Source: Blasia pusilla
Lineage: Eukaryota; Marchantiophyta; Marchantiopsida; Blasiales
Assembly (NCBI GenBank): GCA_050084515.1
Contig: CM114271.1
Coordinates: 868,001 to 932,000, forward strand
Direction: 5' to 3'
DNA: 64,000 nucleotides
Position numbers and translations under genes: made by a program. The notes under the pieces are model-generated. The model searched no databases and was not told the DNA's origin. It saw nothing but the letters and a program-made list of their open reading frames with translations. Of this stretch, positions 60,576 to 64,000 are shown piece after piece (position 1 is the stretch's first letter; every line of letters begins with the position of its first letter).

Positions 60576-62231
60576 TTGCGACGATGTAGGACACTTGGGC
60601 GAGCCGGGGAGTACTCACGAGCGGCTCGTGCGCTTTGCTCTATGGATATGGCTCCTCCTTCTGCTCTTACCATCGACGCCCTCCGGAGGCTACATCCTCG
60701 TCCAGCGGTTGACATCCCAGTATTTTTACGTGACTTCCATCCTGACACGACCTTATGCCTAGACCCATCCGTCTTTGCATGGGCTCTCGGGCGTTCCCCC
60801 AGAAGAACAGCTGGAGGGTTTCCCGATATGATGTACGAACACCTTTGTGATTGCTTTCCCCCCGAGGACTCTGCTAGCGGCTTTTCCGAGTTGCTTCAGG
60901 TTGCCTCTCACCTAGCTCAGGGGAGAGTGCCAACAGCAGTAGTCCAGGTATTGGGGGCGGGGCGACTTTTGGCGTTGTCAAAGGAGGGTGGAGGGATCCA
61001 TCCGATCGCCATAGGGGAGGTGCTCTTGCGGTTGGTGAGTCACACTATCGCTTTGCAATTCCATGAGGCTTTCCAGTCACATCTGAGTCCGCACCAGTTC
61101 GGAGTTGCCAAGCCAGCCGGTTGTGAGGCGGTAGCCTTAGGTTTGAGGGCTTGTTTAGATACACATCCTCAGTGGGTGGTTCTCCAAGTTGATGTGGAGA
61201 ACGCCTTGAACTCAGTGTATCGAGCAACTATCTTCATGGAGCTGAGAGACGCAGGGGCTCCTATAGCGAATCTGATTTCCTTCGTGCATGCTTTTTATGG
61301 GCCCCCCTTAGCCCTCTATTTTCACCACGGTAGGTTCGAGGAGGGGATCACGGACTTGGAGTCTCCTACCGAGATGCGTCAGGGTGATCCCTTGGGTGGT
61401 ACATTGTTTTCTTTGGCTCATTATCGAGCGGTTCTTTCTACGGTGGAGGCTTTCTCGGGTTGCATTTTCCCTTCATGGGCAGATGATACTCACATTGTTG
61501 GCCCTCGAGACCTGGTCGTTCCTGCATTTCAGCACTTTTCAGCACAGTTGGCACTTGTCAGCCTCGCGGTGAAGGTGGGAAAGTGCAAGGCTTGGTCTTC
61601 ATTAGGCTTGTCCGCGGATATTCATTTACCCGACGGTTTTTTGACACATGTTGGAGGGCTTCGCGTCTTGGGAGTCCCACTCGGGAGCCATGACTTTGTA
61701 TCGAGTTTTGTGGCGGCGGCTCTTACCGTGGATCTTCTCCACGTCGACGATCTCACGAGGATTGGTGACCCTTAAGTAGCTTATGGAATCCTCTTGTCAT
61801 GTTTTGCTCCTAGACCTGGTTATCTGTGTAGAACCGTGTGGGCGTCTAGCCATATTTCTTCCTTGTATAGATCCTTTGATAGAAAGATCATGCAGGCGTT
61901 TGGGGATCTTCTCGGACCCAACTCATTAGAGTGCCTAGCGGGGGAGTTAGCTCATAGACAAGATTCTTGGCCGATTGCCTTTGGTAGCGTAGGTCTCATA
62001 GCGACTGAGTTAGTGGTGTCTTCAACTTTTTTAGGGAGTTGGGCCACTGTAGCACCCCTCCTTTGCTCCCAATTTTTGGTTAGGGATAGACCGCTACTTT
62101 TACGGTACGTTTCCCATGTTGAAGATGGTCCTTTCCCACTTCAGTCTTCACTCACAGCTTGTAGAGACTTCCTTCTTGTTGAGGCTAGAGCAATTCTTCC
62201 TGCTTTCTCTTCCCTAGTTACCTCTGGATAG
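60576..62231 (+). pseudogene. Non-LTR reverse transcriptase
   Basis: 399 aa are open to 61775. Motifs: VVLQVDVENALNSVY (first catalytic Asp, motif A, about residue 210), MRQGDPLGGTLFSLAH (motif B), SWADDTHIVG (motif C, ADD where YADD is usual) and KVGKCKAWS (motif D). LRVLGVPLGSH follows. A TAA after GDP and a one-base shift separate it from the continuation 61794-62231 (FDRKIMQAFGDLLGP, AFGSVGLIATELV). The family makes cDNA at a nicked chromosomal target. The pre-motif part (GGGIHPIAIGEVLLRLV) resembles the R/KPI region of LINE RTs. Presumed inactive here. Confidence 0.85.
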
Positions 62232-62265
62232 TCCGGGCTTCAATCTTCTTTGATGGAAGCCCACT

Positions 62266-63100
62266 TTGATGCATTATTTAGAGCTACTATGTCGGACGGG
62301 AATATCCCCATGGAGGTTCAGGCCTGTATTCGCTCTTGCTCTGGAAAGGGGGCAGACTCATGGGTGGGGGCTTGTCCCCTCATCTCGGCTTTCCGCATCG
62401 CACCACTTACCTACACTACAACGATGCGGTTCCGACTGGGATGCCCCAACCATCGGTAGTTGGTTCCACACATTGCGAGTGTCGCCGGAGTCTGGATCCA
62501 CTTGGTGTGCATTTGGCACGGTGTCCAATTGGGGGTGAGAGGATGGCCACTTACGATGCAATGCGGGATATTATGTTCTCTATTGCTCGGGAGAGTGGAT
62601 TCCATGTACACTCCTCCATACGGGATTCCCTTATCCGTGTTGATCTCAACATGACAAGGGAGTCTGAGGTGGTGGTAGCGGATGTTGTAGTGACGGATCC
62701 TACGCGAGAGTCGGTGCAAGCCTAAGTGGTGGCACAAGGGAGATTGCTACAAGGAGCAGCCGCGGCGGTCAAGAAGACCCACATTTATAGTCGACTTCAT
62801 GATGGACATCGATTTATCCCCCTAGCCATTGAGATGTACGGGGCTATGGGGGAGAGGTTTGACTTGTTCCTTATGGATTGCGCCCATCATCTCCAGTCGA
62901 GAAATGGGTTGTCCTTAGCAATTGCGATACTTTATTGTAGGCAACGGGTCTCCATAGCTTTGAGCCGTGCCCAGGAAAATGGGCTTTTGTGGCGAGCTCA
63001 CGCGGTTGGAGACGCCAATGCTAGAGGCCCTCTTAGTAGTGGTCATAGTTCTCTAGGTGCTGCTGATATTGATTCTGCTGTTGGTGATTTTGGTCGTTAG
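62266..63100 (+). pseudogene. Restriction-like endonuclease and tail of the non-LTR element
   Basis: In the frame 62336-62725 a Cys-His cluster (CECRRSLDPLGVHLARC) is followed by YDAMRDIMFSIARESG, then RVDLNMTRESEVVVADVVVT. This is the layout of the R2-type PD-(D/E)xK nuclease: CCHC, HD.I, then PDL..........IDV. A TAA at 62723 interrupts it; the same frame family continues to 63100 (THIYSRLHDGHRFIPLAIEM ... SRNGLSLAIAILYCRQRVS). The nuclease would nick target DNA to prime reverse transcription. Assignment rests on motif spacing only. Confidence 0.6.
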
Positions 63101-63290
63101 GGGGAAGGCCCCCTTCTTTCTGCGCACGGCCGATTTTGACCCTCGAAGTATTTTTGGCTCTCTATGCCCCCTCATTTGTATGCTGATGGGTTTCCCATCC
63201 TATTTTCTATTTATTATTACACTTTTCTTCTCTATCAGGCCCAATGGGTAATAGACGCCCAGAGGGATAACCATGAACGGTATCGTGTCA

Positions 63291-64000
63291 TGCATCCCTC
63301 CTCCATAGGAATTCTCGACTGTGCACGATTCGCTTGTCACCCCCATCTTCAAAGTTTCAGAACCCGAGAAATTCATTCCTATTGTCCTCGAAGAGTTCTG
63401 GGAGGAGGTTTGCTCGTATTAAACCGGTGCTGGTGCTTGGTTTCAGCTTGTGCGATGTGAATAATGATTCAACGCCAAGACGGGGATTTTTTCACAATGT
63501 GAGAATTGCTCGCCATCATGTGAGAACATACATGAACACACAACGAATCGGTTGCCTAAACCTGTCGACGAGATTGGAAAGCTCTGTCTAAACGAGCTGA
63601 CTATGATGGGGATTTGTACTTTGAGGTTGGAAGAGCTCTGCACGCTCACGGGTCCGTTATCCTATTAGGTCCGGTTGCAACGAGTTCAACATTTCACAAG
63701 GTAATTGAGTTGTGCTTCTCGGACATTTGCACAACAGCTGAACAGATAGCACTTACTGGGTACTCAAAGGATTGTCATCTATGTCATCCTCACCCATTGT
63801 TTCTTCTCGAGCTGATGAAGAGCCCACAGTGCATTACGATGGGTCTCAGGGCTGCATTTTGTTAGCAGTAGTAACGAAGATCAAACTAGTGAGAGGTTGA
63901 AGATTCCAAGGGAGTTGCCGCCTTCTTACCAAATTTTGGTGGTCACTGCATCTGGGATCTGGAACCAACAAAATGACGAAGGAAGGAAGCAGACTTTTTT
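63291..64000. other. No gene recognised
   Basis: A plus-strand frame (63614-63865, 83 aa) looks moderately coding-like (RALHAHGSVILLGPVATSS) but matches no family known to me. It could be an exon of a gene continuing past the window or chance. Confidence 0.35.

Larger units (their letters stand above)
60190..63290 (+). mobile_element. Non-LTR retroelement with R2-like architecture
   Basis: A degenerate element: N-terminal region (60211-60570), reverse transcriptase (60576-61775), thumb and linker (61794-62231), Cys-His motif and restriction-like endonuclease (62460-62725), C-terminal tail (62726-63100) and an untranslated 3' part. No LTRs, no integrase and no apurinic-type endonuclease upstream. 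Two 5'-truncated copies at 23584 and 23990 share only its 3' part, typical of target-primed reverse transcription. Borders are approximate. Confidence 0.75.

Noticed and set aside
63289-63591. Possible chloroplast transit-peptide-like frame (SSKFQNPRNSFLLSSKSSG)
   Set aside because: No in-frame ATG and a stop soon after; composition alone is not enough.

Overview
The window is nuclear DNA of a land plant. Three intact spliced genes have plant-type homologues (a CTF7/ESCO cohesin acetyltransferase, a kinesin-10 and an alpha-1,4-fucosyltransferase FUT13). A decayed plant Raf-like kinase and plant-style Ty3/gypsy, Ty1/copia and Helitron-like elements surround them. The species cannot be named from the sequence. 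The repeat load and the unusual gypsy and non-LTR families fit a bryophyte, lycophyte, fern or gymnosperm as well as an angiosperm.

Layout. 1-6.9 kb: a broken Ty3/gypsy element. It carries both halves of a DNA cytosine-5 methyltransferase, then reverse transcriptase, RNase H and integrase, with a PHD zinc finger fused to the integrase C-terminus. 7-10.4 kb: AT-rich DNA with no gene seen. 10.7-13.2 kb: CTF7/ESCO on the plus strand (five exons, 409 aa), followed by a Raf-like kinase pseudogene (13.3-15.0 kb). 17.0-24.3 kb: a piece of one Ty1/copia element, a nearly complete second copia on the minus strand, a third truncated LTR, and a 5S rRNA 3'-end joined to the 3' part of a non-LTR element. 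25.1-29.8 kb: kinesin-10 on the minus strand (14 exons, 684 aa), with about 1.3 kb of satellite repeats and a 32-bp array beyond its 5' side. 32-41 kb: AT-rich DNA with Helitron-like ends and a solo gypsy LTR. 41.3-47.5 kb: FUT13 on the minus strand (three exons, 430 aa). Its introns hold a 5S pseudogene and several repeat arrays. 48-60 kb: AT-rich DNA with two solo LTRs and Helitron-like ends. 60.2-63.3 kb: a non-LTR retroelement whose C-terminus looks like an R2-type restriction-like endonuclease.

The host genes are unrelated in pathway, although CTF7 (sister-chromatid cohesion) and kinesin-10 (chromosome or vesicle transport) both serve dividing cells. The most unusual system is the gypsy element whose polyprotein once joined a DNA methyltransferase, the retroviral-type enzymes and a chromatin-reading PHD finger in one reading frame. 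The copy here is dead (stops, frameshifts, rearranged LTRs), but its architecture suggests a family able to write and read chromatin marks. Exon borders were set by hand from GT/AG sites, phase and protein similarity recalled from the families; no search was run.
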